A DNA stretch of 45,785 bases, taken from positions 1 through 45,785 of the forward strand of contig JAEZIT010000049.1 in assembly GCA_023436495.1 (NCBI GenBank). The letters run 5' to 3'. Under the pieces are notes generated by a model, which was not told the origin of the DNA, did no database searches, and saw only the letters and a list, made by a program, of their open reading frames with translations. Every line of letters starts with the position of its first letter. Within the stretch, counting starts at the first letter, position 1. The position numbers and the translations under genes were made by a program. Below, piece by piece: positions 8,143 through 16,850 of this stretch. Origin of the DNA: Acidobacteriota bacterium (GTDB lineage: Bacteria > Acidobacteriota > Blastocatellia > Pyrinomonadales > Pyrinomonadaceae).

Positions 8143-8230
8143 GTTTCAACCAGCGTCGCTGTACGGCGTTCCGACGTGATGCGTTAGAAATTGTTTTCTT
8201 CCGTTAGACACGCGAGGGCAATTTCAAGTA

Positions 8231-8258
8231 TGTTAAATTTCTGTTAACAACCTGCCAA
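8231..8258 (+). promoter_or_regulatory. Putative Pho-box: three 11-bp-phased repeats upstream of the phosphate operon
   Basis: TGTTAA at 8231, TGTTAA at 8242 and the related TGCCAA at 8253 are spaced by exactly 11 bp. On the opposite strand the first two read TTAACA-N5-TTAACA, the pattern described for Bacillus PhoP sites; E. coli PhoB boxes have the same 11-bp period. It lies immediately upstream of a PhoU-like/Pit operon. No -10/-35 pair is clear nearby. Confidence 0.5.
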
Positions 8259-8274
8259 TCATAGGAGAGCAACA

Positions 8275-8895
8275 ATGGCTTTCAGCTTTTTACCGCGAGA
8301 GGACGAGTATTTCACTTTCTTCTCGCAGATGACCGGGAAGATCGCCGAGGCGTCCAACATACTTATCGATATGCTGGACGACCCGGGCGGCGATGTCTCG
8401 GAATATACAAGACGCATTAAGGCCGCGGAACACAGCTGCGACAGCATAATGCATCAGATCACGACGAAACTGAACAAATCGTTCATCACTCCATTTGACC
8501 GCGAAGATATTTATACGTTGTCGGTCGCACTTGACGATATCTGCGACTATATCGACGCGGGTGCCCGCGCGATGGTCATGTACGACATTCGCGAGATCAA
8601 CATTCACGCAAAACACCTGGCCAGAATAATCCATGAACTTGCGCTGGAAATAAATTCCGCAGTCGCGATGCTGAGCAAACCGAACGGAATGAACGAGCAT
8701 TTTGTCGAGATCCACAGGCTCGAGAACGAAGCTGACGACGTGTATTTCCGCGCAATAGGCGAACTGTTCAAGGATGCCACCGACCCGATCGCCGTCATTA
8801 AATCAAAGGAATTGTACGAAATTCTCGAAAACGCAACGGACCGCTGCGAAAGCGTCGCGAACATCATCGAAAGCATTGTCCTGAAGCATAACTAG
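8275..8895 (+). CDS. DUF47 / PhoU-like phosphate transport accessory protein
   Basis: A 206-aa all-helical cytoplasmic protein of the DUF47 (TIGR00153) family. Relatives have the PhoU-type three-helix-bundle fold and are encoded beside Pit transporters, which they are thought to regulate. Typical features are the start FSFLPREDEYFTFFSQM and the internal repeat of acidic helices with conserved spacing (AAEHSCDSIMHQITTKLNKSFITPFDREDIYTLSVALDDICDYID, split here for description, and a second copy at about 140-206 ending in DRCESVANIIESIVLKHN). AGGAG lies 8 nt before the ATG. Likely co-transcribed with pit, 35 nt downstream. The Pho-box-like repeats lie just upstream. Confidence 0.88.
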   Translation: MAFSFLPREDEYFTFFSQMTGKIAEASNILIDMLDDPGGDVSEYTRRIKAAEHSCDSIMHQITTKLNKSFITPFDREDIYTLSVALDDICDYIDAGARAMVMYDIREINIHAKHLARIIHELALEINSAVAMLSKPNGMNEHFVEIHRLENEADDVYFRAIGELFKDATDPIAVIKSKELYEILENATDRCESVANIIESIVLKHN

Positions 8896-8930
8896 CAACG
8901 GCTGCTGCAAAACCAGTAAACACAATATTT

Positions 8931-10007
8931 ATGGAAGGCCAAAGCGCAGCTTTAGCTCTAGTTATCGTGATCATTGCCGCCGCACTTGTCTTTGACTATG
9001 TGAACGGTTTCCATGACGCCGCAAACTCGATCGCGACGGTGGTCGCGACTCGCGTCCTTTCACCGGGCGTTGCTGTGGCGTGGGCGGCGTTCTTTAATTT
9101 CGCGGCGTTCCTGGTATTCGGAACCGCCGTCGCTAAGACTATTGGCGGCGATATGGTAAATATTGCCGTGATCCCTGGAAACGATCAGTTGTTCGTACTG
9201 CTTGCGGCGGTACTGGGGGCGATCGCCTGGAATCTGATCACATGGTATCTCGGGCTGCCTACATCGAGTTCGCACGCCCTTGTCGGAGCTTACGCCGGTT
9301 CCGCGATCTCTTCGTATGTATGGCACTTCGGGCTTGGGGGCGTTGAAACCGTCCTGATAGCAGCCGGTTGGATAAAGACCCTTGCGTTCATTGTCTTGTC
9401 GCCGCTGATCGGAATGGCGCTCGGCTTTGTTTTAATGGTGACGGTCTACTGGATATTTCACAAAGTAGCGGTGAACAAGGTGGACAGGGTATTTCGCGTC
9501 GGGCAGCTATTCTCAGCCGCTGCTTTCTCCCTGGGACATGGGGGCAACGACGCCCAGAAGACGATGGGCATAATCACGATCGTGCTGGTCGCCGGCGGGT
9601 TTGCGCAAATGGACCCGGGCGGCAAGCTTCCTACTCCTGAACTTTGGGTGATACTCGCTGCACACGCGGCCATAGGATTGGGCACGCTTTCCGGAGGCTG
9701 GCGGATCGTCAAGACAATGGGCACCAAGATCGTCAAGCTGCAGCCTGTGGGCGGTTTCTGTGCCGAGACTTCCGGCGCGCTTACCCTGTTCATGGCAACG
9801 GGCTTTGGCATTCCGGTCTCCACCACGCATACGATCACCGGTTCGATCGTCGGCGTCGGTTCGGCAAAGAGATTCTCCGCTGTGAAATGGGGCGTCGCGG
9901 GAAAGATAGTGTGGGCCTGGGTTTTGACGATCCCGATGGCGGCGCTGATCGCTGCGGCCTCGTACGGCATAATATTACTGATCGAAAAGATGCTTGGCAT
10001 TGCGTGA
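8931..10007 (+). CDS. pit: Low-affinity inorganic phosphate transporter, Pit family
   Basis: An inner-membrane symporter that moves metal-phosphate with H+ (or Na+). The 358-aa protein is short relative to E. coli PitA but normal for the DUF47-linked Pit subgroup. The two inverted PHO4 signature repeats are visible: DYVNGFHDAANSIATVVATRVL near the N-terminus and SLGHGGNDAQKTMGII at about 197-212, plus GLPTSSSHALVGA and GIPVSTTHTITGSIVG. About ten hydrophobic segments. No Shine-Dalgarno is evident before the ATG, consistent with translation after the upstream DUF47 gene. The cation used cannot be decided from sequence. Confidence 0.93.
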   Translation: MEGQSAALALVIVIIAAALVFDYVNGFHDAANSIATVVATRVLSPGVAVAWAAFFNFAAFLVFGTAVAKTIGGDMVNIAVIPGNDQLFVLLAAVLGAIAWNLITWYLGLPTSSSHALVGAYAGSAISSYVWHFGLGGVETVLIAAGWIKTLAFIVLSPLIGMALGFVLMVTVYWIFHKVAVNKVDRVFRVGQLFSAAAFSLGHGGNDAQKTMGIITIVLVAGGFAQMDPGGKLPTPELWVILAAHAAIGLGTLSGGWRIVKTMGTKIVKLQPVGGFCAETSGALTLFMATGFGIPVSTTHTITGSIVGVGSAKRFSAVKWGVAGKIVWAWVLTIPMAALIAAASYGIILLIEKMLGIA

Positions 10008-10112
10008 TGGGTAAGGTTCGATACATAAAGCACGCTTGCGAAATGTGTTACAAAGCGCAATGATTCTCATTTAGTTTTCGTTTGTTTATGCATCTAAGCA
10101 AACAGGAGACGA

Positions 10113-11228
10113 ATGATGAACGCAGTATTGGAAGAAACCAGAGTCCTTGAAGATTACCTTGTAATGCCGGACGCCGAGATCGCCGAACGCATCGAGGCGG
10201 CACGGAAAGAGCTTGGGCCGCGCGTCGTGATCCTAGGCCATCATTACCAGCGCGACGATGTGATACGTCACGCTGATCTAACGGGCGATTCGTACCAGCT
10301 TTCGGTAATGGCATCGCAGACCGATGCGGAATTCATTGTATTCTGCGGCGTCCATTTCATGGCCGAATCGGCGGATATTCTCGGCAAACCCGAACAGCGT
10401 GTTATTTTGCCGGATATGGGCGCGGGCTGCTCGATGGCCGACATGGCAACGATCGAACAGGTCGAAGACGCCTGGGAGCAGCTGCGCGAGATCGGCGTGC
10501 TTGAGAACAAGGTTGCCCCTATCACGTACATGAATTCCTCCGCGGCGATCAAGGCATTCTGCGGACGGAACGAAGGCGTGGTCTGCACATCGTCAAACGC
10601 GATCCCGCTTTTCGATATTTATCTCAAGAATTTCGACAAAATGTTCTTTTTCCCGGACCAGCACCTCGGAAGAAATACGGGCGCAAAGTTCGGTATTCCG
10701 CTGGAGCAGATGGTGTTGTGGAACCCGCACGAAGAGCTCGGCGGCAATACGGAAGAAGAGCTTCATAACGCCAAACTTATTCTCTGGCGCGGCCATTGTT
10801 CGGTGCACGGCAGATTCAAGCCGTGGCACGTGGATCAGATCCGCAAACAAGTTCCGGGGATACAGATCCTGGTCCATCCCGAATGCGTCCGCGAGGTCGT
10901 TGAAATGAGCGACCTGAACGGTTCGACATCATTTATTATCAAGACGGTCGAGAATTCGCCGAGCGGGTCGAAATGGGCGATCGGGACCGAGGTCAATCTT
11001 GTAAACCGTCTGCAGCAGCGCTTTCCTGACAAGGAGATACACTTGCTCGCTCCGGACCTGTGTATGTGCGCTACGATGTACCGCATCGCGCCGCAGAATC
11101 TGGCTTGGGCGATGGAGAATTTGCTGGACGGCAATGTCGTGAACGAGATCGTTGTCGATCCGGAGACCAAACATTTCGCGAGCGTCGCTTTGGAGCGAAT
11201 GATCTCGATGACTGAAACGAAACGATAA
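10113..11228 (+). CDS. nadA: Quinolinate synthase NadA
   Basis: Condenses iminoaspartate with dihydroxyacetone phosphate to quinolinate in de novo NAD synthesis, using an oxygen-sensitive [4Fe-4S] cluster in the cytoplasm. The 371-aa protein shows the family motifs GHHYQRDDVIRHADLTGDSY, FCGVHFMAESADIL (C78), MNSSAAIKAFCG, CTSSNA, HPEC (C258) and LCMCATMYRI (C317/C319); the cluster ligands come from these Cys. Preceded by CAGGAG; the ATG at 10113 is followed at once by a second ATG (10116). The partner nadB and nadC are not in the window. The ferredoxin downstream could be an electron or cluster partner, but the 73-85 nt gap does not prove co-transcription. Confidence 0.95.
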   Translation: MMNAVLEETRVLEDYLVMPDAEIAERIEAARKELGPRVVILGHHYQRDDVIRHADLTGDSYQLSVMASQTDAEFIVFCGVHFMAESADILGKPEQRVILPDMGAGCSMADMATIEQVEDAWEQLREIGVLENKVAPITYMNSSAAIKAFCGRNEGVVCTSSNAIPLFDIYLKNFDKMFFFPDQHLGRNTGAKFGIPLEQMVLWNPHEELGGNTEEELHNAKLILWRGHCSVHGRFKPWHVDQIRKQVPGIQILVHPECVREVVEMSDLNGSTSFIIKTVENSPSGSKWAIGTEVNLVNRLQQRFPDKEIHLLAPDLCMCATMYRIAPQNLAWAMENLLDGNVVNEIVVDPETKHFASVALERMISMTETKR

Positions 11229-11313
11229 GCACACCGCCCAGGCGCGGAGACACTGGGAAAGCGGGAGCAATTCCACTATTCTGTGTCCTGACGTCTCGGC
11301 GGTGAACGTTTTT

Positions 11314-11586
11314 ATGGCGGACCTACGGGACAAACTGCCGGATAATGAGCCGGGCAAATACTTTGTGGACAGAAACTGCATCGATTGCGATGTCTGCCGC
11401 GATACTGCCCCGCGCAATTTTTGCAGGAATGACGAGAACGGGTATTCGTACGTTTATAAACAGCCGGAAACCGCCGAAGAAAGGGAGCTTTGCGAGGAAG
11501 CGATGATGGCGTGCCCGGTCGAAGCGATAGGTGACGATGGTGCGGCCGCGGCCGTTGCCGTGCGATCCAGCATTTTCAGCCGCTAA
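11314..11586 (+). CDS. Small single-cluster [4Fe-4S] (or [3Fe-4S]) ferredoxin
   Basis: A 90-aa cytoplasmic electron carrier. It has one CxxCxxC group (CIDCDVC, about residues 24-30) and a distal CPVEAIG (about 68-74), giving four ligands for a single low-potential cluster. The second CxxCxxC of 2x[4Fe-4S] ferredoxins is absent. I choose ATG 11314 over an in-frame GTG at 11302 because GGTGA lies about 8 nt upstream of the ATG and itself contains that GTG. The C-terminal AAAAVAVRSSIFSR tail is not part of the fold. Faces the Rieske gene tail to tail. Confidence 0.82.
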   Translation: MADLRDKLPDNEPGKYFVDRNCIDCDVCRDTAPRNFCRNDENGYSYVYKQPETAEERELCEEAMMACPVEAIGDDGAAAAVAVRSSIFSR

Positions 11587-11631
11587 ATTCGCGATCCATC
11601 ATCGAACTGATTTAAATATAAATAAATTCGA

Positions 11632-11979
11632 TCAGACGATGATCTTGATCCACCCGTCGTCGACCTCAACCTCATAGCTTTCGATCGAGCATCCGGGCTG
11701 TGTGAAGCACTCGCCGCTCCGCACGTCAAAGCGCCAGCCGTGCCAGTCACATTCGACGATATTGCCGTAAAGCCGCGAATCGGCCAGCGGGTAGCCCTTA
11801 TGCGGGCAGAAATTCTCGATGGCGTGAAACGTTCCGTTGATGTTGTAAAGGGCAACTTCGGTACCGTCCTTGAGTTTGACCGTCGCTCCGCGTCCGGGCG
11901 GGACCGATTCGGCGCGCCCGACGGTGATCGATTTACCTTCCCGGACGGGTTTGCGTTTATTTTCGCGATGCTTGCCCAT
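11632..11979 (-). CDS. Rieske-type [2Fe-2S] ferredoxin
   Basis: A 115-aa soluble Rieske protein. Both ligand motifs are present: CPHKG (C-x-H at about 67-71) and CDWHG (C-x2-H at about 87-91), with the FHAIENFCPH...W RFDVRSGECF pattern of NirD-like and dioxygenase-type ferredoxins. There is no transmembrane helix and no disulfide Cys pair, so it is not a bc1/b6f Rieske. The N-terminal 25 residues are basic. Encoded alone, convergent to the ferredoxin gene; its redox partner is not evident. Electron transfer to an oxygenase or reductase encoded elsewhere is the most likely role. Confidence 0.85.
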   Translation of the reverse strand: MGKHRENKRKPVREGKSITVGRAESVPPGRGATVKLKDGTEVALYNINGTFHAIENFCPHKGYPLADSRLYGNIVECDWHGWRFDVRSGECFTQPGCSIESYEVEVDDGWIKIIV

Positions 11980-12091
11980 TTAATCAATAGTTTGGCGATT
12001 CGGCGGATAAATCGCAAATCATGGGCCGAAAATATAAACGCTTGCTTTCTTGTCCGAAGTCAAACAAAATAAAAGAAAGGAGTTTTGCGTA

Positions 12092-12559
12092 ATGGGACAG
12101 TCCGATCTGACGGCGAAAACCCGTCTTCGCTGCCGCGAGATCATGACCTCGAACGTAAGGACGGCAACGCGTGACATGCCGCTCCGCGATGTCGCTGTGC
12201 TGATGCGCGAAGGCGACATGGGCGCGATCCCGGTCGTCGAAAATGGCAAGCTGGCGGGCATTGTTACGGACCGCGACATTGTGGTGCGGTCGATCGCCGA
12301 AGGCCGCGGCGCCGATACTCCGGTCGGCGATGCAATGACCACCGAATTGTTTTCAGTACGGCCGGACGATTACGTTTTCGAAGCGATACGGTTGATGGGC
12401 GAAAAGCAGGTCAGGCGCATTCCGGTCGTGACCGAAACCGGCGAACTTGCGGGCATTATTTCGATGGCTGACGTTGCGCTGGAAATGGAAGACGAACGCG
12501 AGATCGCGGAAACGCTGGAGGATATCTCGAGCGGCAGCGCGTTTTGGAGCAAGAGCTGA
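12092..12559 (+). CDS. Tandem CBS-domain protein
   Basis: A 155-aa cytoplasmic protein made of two CBS motifs (about 15-70 and 80-135) with typical signatures: REIMTSNVRTATRDMPLRD, GAIPVVENGKLAGIVTDRDI, then DAMTTELFSVRPDD and RRIPVVTETGELAGIISMAD. CBS pairs bind adenine nucleotides and act as energy or redox sensors. No catalytic domain is attached. Start ATG 12092 is chosen because AAAGGAG lies 9 nt upstream; an upstream in-frame ATG (12050) would place that site inside the gene. It is followed after 6 nt by the Hsp20 gene, so a stress-linked operon is likely. Confidence 0.87.
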   Translation: MGQSDLTAKTRLRCREIMTSNVRTATRDMPLRDVAVLMREGDMGAIPVVENGKLAGIVTDRDIVVRSIAEGRGADTPVGDAMTTELFSVRPDDYVFEAIRLMGEKQVRRIPVVTETGELAGIISMADVALEMEDEREIAETLEDISSGSAFWSKS

Positions 12560-12565
12560 TCAAAA

Positions 12566-12940
12566 ATGGCAAAGTCGACAAATCGTTATTTTCAATTTTT
12601 GGCTTCGTCGAAGAACGCTCGCGTTTCTGACCGGCTGTGGTATCCGGCGGCCGATGTATATCAGACGCAGGACGGATGGATCGTCAAAGTCGAACTTGCG
12701 GGAGTCGCTGCCGAGGATGTCGAGATCGACGTGCAGGGTAACGTGCTTTATATCGCCGGCGTTCGGCGAGACAAATTCTGCACGATGGGCGTCAGATTCC
12801 AACAGATGGAGATCACCTATAACCGGTTCGAAAAGACGCTCAGGTTCCCGGCATCGATCGAAGGCGTAAGCGTGGACCACATGTTCGAGAATGGACTGCT
12901 GATCATTCGGCTCAAGAAAGCTGAAGCCGCGAAGCCGTAA
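12566..12940 (+). CDS. Small heat shock protein, Hsp20/alpha-crystallin family
   Basis: A 124-aa ATP-independent holdase. The alpha-crystallin domain spans about 25-118: PAADVYQTQDGWIVKVELAG at its start, a middle segment EDVEIDVQGNVLYIAGVRR, and FEKTLRFPASIEG then ENGLLIIRLKK at its end. The C-terminal extension is only AEAAKP and lacks the usual I-x-I/V motif that links dimers, so it may form small oligomers (inference). Six nt after the CBS gene and 28 nt before lon, so the three probably form one proteostasis unit. I see no CIRCE element. Confidence 0.88.
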   Translation: MAKSTNRYFQFLASSKNARVSDRLWYPAADVYQTQDGWIVKVELAGVAAEDVEIDVQGNVLYIAGVRRDKFCTMGVRFQQMEITYNRFEKTLRFPASIEGVSVDHMFENGLLIIRLKKAEAAKP

Positions 12941-12968
12941 GAAGCGCTTATCGACAAAGAGAGAATTT

Positions 12969-15434
12969 ATGGTTGAAGAGAATACCCAAAATCAATCCGA
13001 GGAAACGCAGAAGCCGCTGCCGCAGGAATTTGAGATCGCGGTACTGCCTCTGCAAAATACGACGCTCTTTCCGGAAACGGTGGTCCCGCTCGCGGTCGGC
13101 CGTGACAGGTCCGTACAGGCGGTCGAGTCCTCGCTCGCGACCGAGGAGAAACTGCTCGCCTGTATCACGACGCGTTCGGAGAACGTCACCGGTGACGACG
13201 CCGTGGCGAACGACCTCTACAAGGTCGGAACGCTCGTAAACATCAAGCGGATGATGCGCAACGATAGCGTAATGCAGCTTATCGTTCAGGGCATGGATCG
13301 GTTCGAAGTCGTCGAATGGGTGCAGGAACAGCCATTTTTGAAGGCCCGTGTGCGTATTCTGCCAGCTCTGCGCCGCGTCGATGACGGAGAGATCGAAGCA
13401 TTAAAAAGAAACATTCAGAGCATGATCCAGCAGGCGCTGGCGCTTCTGCCGCAGGTTCCGCCGGAAGTTCGGATGGCCGTGATGTCGCAGAACGATCCTG
13501 TTCAGCTTTCGTATTTTCTCGCGTCGGTTTTGGACCTCGGCGTCGAGACCGAGCAAAAAATGCTCGAATCGAGCACGGTGGACGGATTGCTTACGCTTAC
13601 GCATGCGGCTTTGGCCCGTGAGCTCGAGATCATGCAGATCCGGTCAAAGATCGCCACCGAAGCACAGACCGAGATGGACAAGTCGCAGCGCGATTACATT
13701 CTTCGGCAGCAGATGAAGGCGATCCAGAAAGAGCTCGGCGAGGACGAAACCGGCGAAAAGGCCGAGGCCGAACAGCTTCGTGAACGCCTGGAAACGGCCG
13801 ACCTTCCGGACGACGTAAGGAAGGAGGCCGAACGCGAGCTGCGGCGAATGGAACAGCTTCCGCAATCGGCGCCGGATTTTCACGTTATTCGGACGTATCT
13901 GGAATACATTCTCGAGCTGCCGTGGCGGAAATCAAGCAAGGAGAAGCTCGATCTGACGGAAGCTAGAAAGATCCTTGATGAGGACCATTACGGATTAGAG
14001 GACGTTAAGGAACGCATCCTGGAGTCTCTTGCTGTAGTAAAGCTGCGGCCGGATTCGAAGAGCCCGATCCTGCTGTTTGTCGGCCCTCCGGGAGTCGGTA
14101 AAACTTCGCTGGGCCGTTCGATCGCCCGTGCGCTCGGGCGGGAATTCGATCGGATGTCGCTGGGCGGAATGCGTGACGAAGCCGAGCTTCGCGGCCACCG
14201 CCGGACATACATCGGCGCGATGCCGGGACGTATCATTCAGTCGCTTCGGCGCGTAGGCGTGAACAATCCAGTGCTGATGTTGGACGAAATAGACAAGCTC
14301 GGCAGCGATTTCCGCGGCGATCCGGCATCGGCATTGCTGGAAATTCTCGACCCGGCGCAGAATGATACATTCCGCGATAACTATATCGACCTGCCGTTCG
14401 ACCTTTCCAAGGTATTCTTTATCGCGACGGCGAACCAACTTGGGCCGATCCCGATGCCGCTACGCGACCGCATGGAGATCATCCAGCTTGCGGGTTACAG
14501 CGATCAGGAAAAGCTAAATATAGCGAAGCAATATTTGGTGCCGCGGCAGATAAAGCAAAATGGTCTGGAAGAAGGCCAGCTTGTGATAACGGACGACGCG
14601 ATAAACCTGTTGACGGCGCGATACACGCGTGAAGCGGGCGTCCGGCAGCTTGAGCGGACGGTCGGGAATCTCGCGCGAAAAGTCGCGCTAAAGGTCGCCG
14701 AAGGATCGAACGAAAAGGTCACGATCACCGCCGAAGACGTTAAGAACTACATTGGCGGCCCGCGGTTCTATCCTGAAGAAGCGCGTGACGAACTGCCCGC
14801 GGGCGTCGCGACCGGAATGGCGTGGACCGAAATGGGCGGCGAAGTGCTATTTATTGAAGCGACAATGCTGCCGGGCGGCAGCGGGCTGACGCTGACTGGA
14901 CAGCTCGGCGATGTGATGAAGGAATCGGCACAGGCGGCGCGAAGCTACCTGTGGTCGCACGCCTCCGAGCTCGGCATCGACGCCGACGTGATAAAGCAAA
15001 ACGGCGTGCATCTGCACGTGCCGGCCGGAGCCATCCCGAAGGACGGCCCGAGTGCTGGCGTGACGATGGCGTCGGCACTGGCATCGCTGTACACGGGCCG
15101 CAAAGTGCGTTCGGACACGGCGATGACGGGAGAGATAACGCTTTCGGGACTCGTGTTTCCTGTCGGTGGGATCAAGGAAAAAGTGATGGCGGCGCACCGT
15201 GCCGGAATTCGGCGGATAATTCTGCCGGAACGAAACGAGTCCGATATCGATGAGATCCCGGAAGATGTCCGCAAGGAACTTGAGATCATTCCGGCAAGGC
15301 TTGTCAGCGATGTATTGGGCGCAGCGTTGGAAGCGGAACAGAGTGAACCGGAAGGCAGGAATTATGTAATTCCGGGTCCTGAAAAGGGCAACGACCCCGG
15401 CGACCGGCTTATCGCAAAAGAGAAGGAAGGTTGA
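12969..15434 (+). CDS. lon: ATP-dependent protease Lon (LonA)
   Basis: A cytoplasmic hexameric AAA+ protease that removes misfolded and regulatory proteins. The 821-aa length and order are those of LonA: N-terminal substrate-binding LAN domain (about 20-215), coiled-coil region (about 215-320), AAA+ module with Walker A GPPGVGKT (K378) and the sensor region, and the C-terminal protease domain with catalytic Ser S695 in KDGPSAGV and Lys K738 in GGIKEKV, the expected 43 residues apart. Third gene after the CBS and Hsp20 genes; followed by a large hairpin. Nothing unusual in the catalytic residues. Confidence 0.97.
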   Translation: MVEENTQNQSEETQKPLPQEFEIAVLPLQNTTLFPETVVPLAVGRDRSVQAVESSLATEEKLLACITTRSENVTGDDAVANDLYKVGTLVNIKRMMRNDSVMQLIVQGMDRFEVVEWVQEQPFLKARVRILPALRRVDDGEIEALKRNIQSMIQQALALLPQVPPEVRMAVMSQNDPVQLSYFLASVLDLGVETEQKMLESSTVDGLLTLTHAALARELEIMQIRSKIATEAQTEMDKSQRDYILRQQMKAIQKELGEDETGEKAEAEQLRERLETADLPDDVRKEAERELRRMEQLPQSAPDFHVIRTYLEYILELPWRKSSKEKLDLTEARKILDEDHYGLEDVKERILESLAVVKLRPDSKSPILLFVGPPGVGKTSLGRSIARALGREFDRMSLGGMRDEAELRGHRRTYIGAMPGRIIQSLRRVGVNNPVLMLDEIDKLGSDFRGDPASALLEILDPAQNDTFRDNYIDLPFDLSKVFFIATANQLGPIPMPLRDRMEIIQLAGYSDQEKLNIAKQYLVPRQIKQNGLEEGQLVITDDAINLLTARYTREAGVRQLERTVGNLARKVALKVAEGSNEKVTITAEDVKNYIGGPRFYPEEARDELPAGVATGMAWTEMGGEVLFIEATMLPGGSGLTLTGQLGDVMKESAQAARSYLWSHASELGIDADVIKQNGVHLHVPAGAIPKDGPSAGVTMASALASLYTGRKVRSDTAMTGEITLSGLVFPVGGIKEKVMAAHRAGIRRIILPERNESDIDEIPEDVRKELEIIPARLVSDVLGAALEAEQSEPEGRNYVIPGPEKGNDPGDRLIAKEKEG

Positions 15435-15474
15435 GCCATGCTCGCCTTCGTTCTCTGTGACCATAAGGTCGTCT

Positions 15475-15525
15475 CACCAATTGCCGAATTGAAGCGACAC
15501 GATCGGCAATTGGTGCGAATTATTT
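15475..15525 (+). terminator. Long hairpin after lon, probable terminator
   Basis: A perfect 13-bp inverted repeat (15475-15487 with 15503-15515) with a 15-nt loop. It is followed by CGAATTATTTT, a weak T tract, 40 nt after the lon stop. A processing hairpin is the alternative. Confidence 0.55.
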
Positions 15526-15543
15526 TAAAAACTCGTGATTTTC

Positions 15544-15567
15544 TGCATTTTTCAGTAGAAAAATGCA
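15544..15567. repeat. Perfect inverted repeat upstream of mreB
   Basis: TGCATTTTTC / GAAAAATGCA, 10 bp each with a 4-nt AGTA loop. It lies about 110 nt upstream of the proposed mreB promoter. It could be an operator or the second part of a termination region after lon. Confidence 0.45.
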
Positions 15568-15678
15568 AAACAAAGAGTGTATGCTATTGAGTTAGACAAT
15601 TGGGGCGGCGGTTTCCTCTTGAATTGTAAAGCTCACAGCAGTTTTCAGAGCGATGATCTCTCCGTTTTGGTAAATTCT

Positions 15679-15707
15679 CTAACACATTTAAATTAACCGG
15701 GTAAACT
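15679..15707 (+). promoter_or_regulatory. Candidate promoter giving a leaderless mreB mRNA
   Basis: CTAACA (15679-15684), a 17-nt spacer and TAAACT (15702-15707), ending 7 nt before the mreB ATG. No Shine-Dalgarno precedes that ATG. Other promoters further upstream in the 280-nt gap are possible. Confidence 0.35.
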
Positions 15708-15714
15708 TTCAAAA

Positions 15715-16761
15715 ATGGCATTGAAGTCTCTATTTAGTTTATTTTCGAGCGACCTTGCAATTGACCTCGGAACGGCGAATACGCTTGTTTATGCAAAGGG
15801 ACGCGGCATAGTCGTTTCGGAACCGTCGATCGTGGCGATCAACAAGGTGACAAATCAGGTCGAAGCGGTCGGAAGGGACGCAAAGGAAATGCTCGGGCGC
15901 ACGCCCGGCAACATCGTTGCCATTCGTCCGATGAAGGACGGCGTGATCGCGAACTTTGAAGTGACGGAAAAGATGCTACAGCACTTTATCCGCAAGGCGC
16001 ACAACGGGAAATCGTGGGTGCGTCCGCGTGTGGTGATCGGCATACCGTCCGAGATCACACAGGTCGAACGCCGCGCTGTCGAGGATTCTGCCTATCGCGC
16101 AAAGGCTTCGGAAGTGTATCTGGTTGAAGAAGCAATGGCGGCCGCCATCGGCGCCGGGCTGCCGATCACGGAGCCGCACGGCAACATGGTCGTCGATATC
16201 GGGGGCGGTACGACCGATATCGCCGTTATCTCGCTGTCCGGCATCGTTTATTCACGCGCGGTCCGCGTGGCCGGAAACGAGATGGATGAGGCCATTACGC
16301 AGTACATTAAACGCAAATATAACCTTCTTATCGGCGAACGCACGTCAGAAGCGATCAAGATCGCGCTGGGAAGCGCGTTTCCGCTGGATGAGCCGCTGTC
16401 GATGGACGTCCGCGGCAGGAACCTTATCGAAGGCATACCGAAGACGATCACGATGACCGACGAAGAGGTACGCGAAGCCCTGTCAGATGCGGTTTCGACG
16501 ATCATTAACGCCGTTCGCGTCGCGCTCGAGAGAACCCCGCCGGAACTTTCCGCCGACATCGTCGAACGAGGCATCGTTCTGACAGGCGGAGGCGCACTGC
16601 TGAAAAACCTCGACAAACGCTTGATGATCGAAACGGGACTGCCTGTCGTCATTGCGGACGACCCACTCTCGTCCGTCGTATTGGGCACCGGCAAGATGCT
16701 GTCGGACATCGAACTACTCAAACGCGTCCGTTGGGACAATTCCTTGATGACAGGAAGTTGA
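15715..16761 (+). CDS. mreB: Rod-shape actin homologue MreB
   Basis: A cytoskeletal ATPase that forms membrane-bound filaments orienting the Rod complex. The 348-aa protein has the actin-fold motifs: phosphate 1 (DLAIDLGTANTLVYAKGRGI), connecting and phosphate 2 (MVVDIGGGTTDIAVISLSG), and adenosine motif (GIVLTGGGALLKNLD). The short N-terminus MALKSLFSLFSS is an amphipathic membrane-binding helix. Heads the cluster mreB-mreC-mreD-PBP2-rodA-PBP1A. No Shine-Dalgarno lies before the ATG. Confidence 0.97.
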   Translation: MALKSLFSLFSSDLAIDLGTANTLVYAKGRGIVVSEPSIVAINKVTNQVEAVGRDAKEMLGRTPGNIVAIRPMKDGVIANFEVTEKMLQHFIRKAHNGKSWVRPRVVIGIPSEITQVERRAVEDSAYRAKASEVYLVEEAMAAAIGAGLPITEPHGNMVVDIGGGTTDIAVISLSGIVYSRAVRVAGNEMDEAITQYIKRKYNLLIGERTSEAIKIALGSAFPLDEPLSMDVRGRNLIEGIPKTITMTDEEVREALSDAVSTIINAVRVALERTPPELSADIVERGIVLTGGGALLKNLDKRLMIETGLPVVIADDPLSSVVLGTGKMLSDIELLKRVRWDNSLMTGS

Positions 16762-16850
16762 TCGACATGGTCTATTGAATATATTAGCCCGGCGAGTAGC
16801 TTTCGGCTCGCTGACGGAATAGATTCGAACGACTGTGTTAGACCGAAAGA

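Noticed and set aside
11980..12091. CIRCE or other heat-shock operator before the CBS-Hsp20-Lon group
   Set aside because: No TTAGCACTC/GAGTGCTAA-like inverted repeat is present. A TTGCTT-17-CAAAAT match would start transcription inside the Shine-Dalgarno.
12387..12449. Confusing repeats inside the CBS gene as a regulatory element
   Set aside because: The similar stretches are the two CBS motifs of the same protein, explained by domain duplication.
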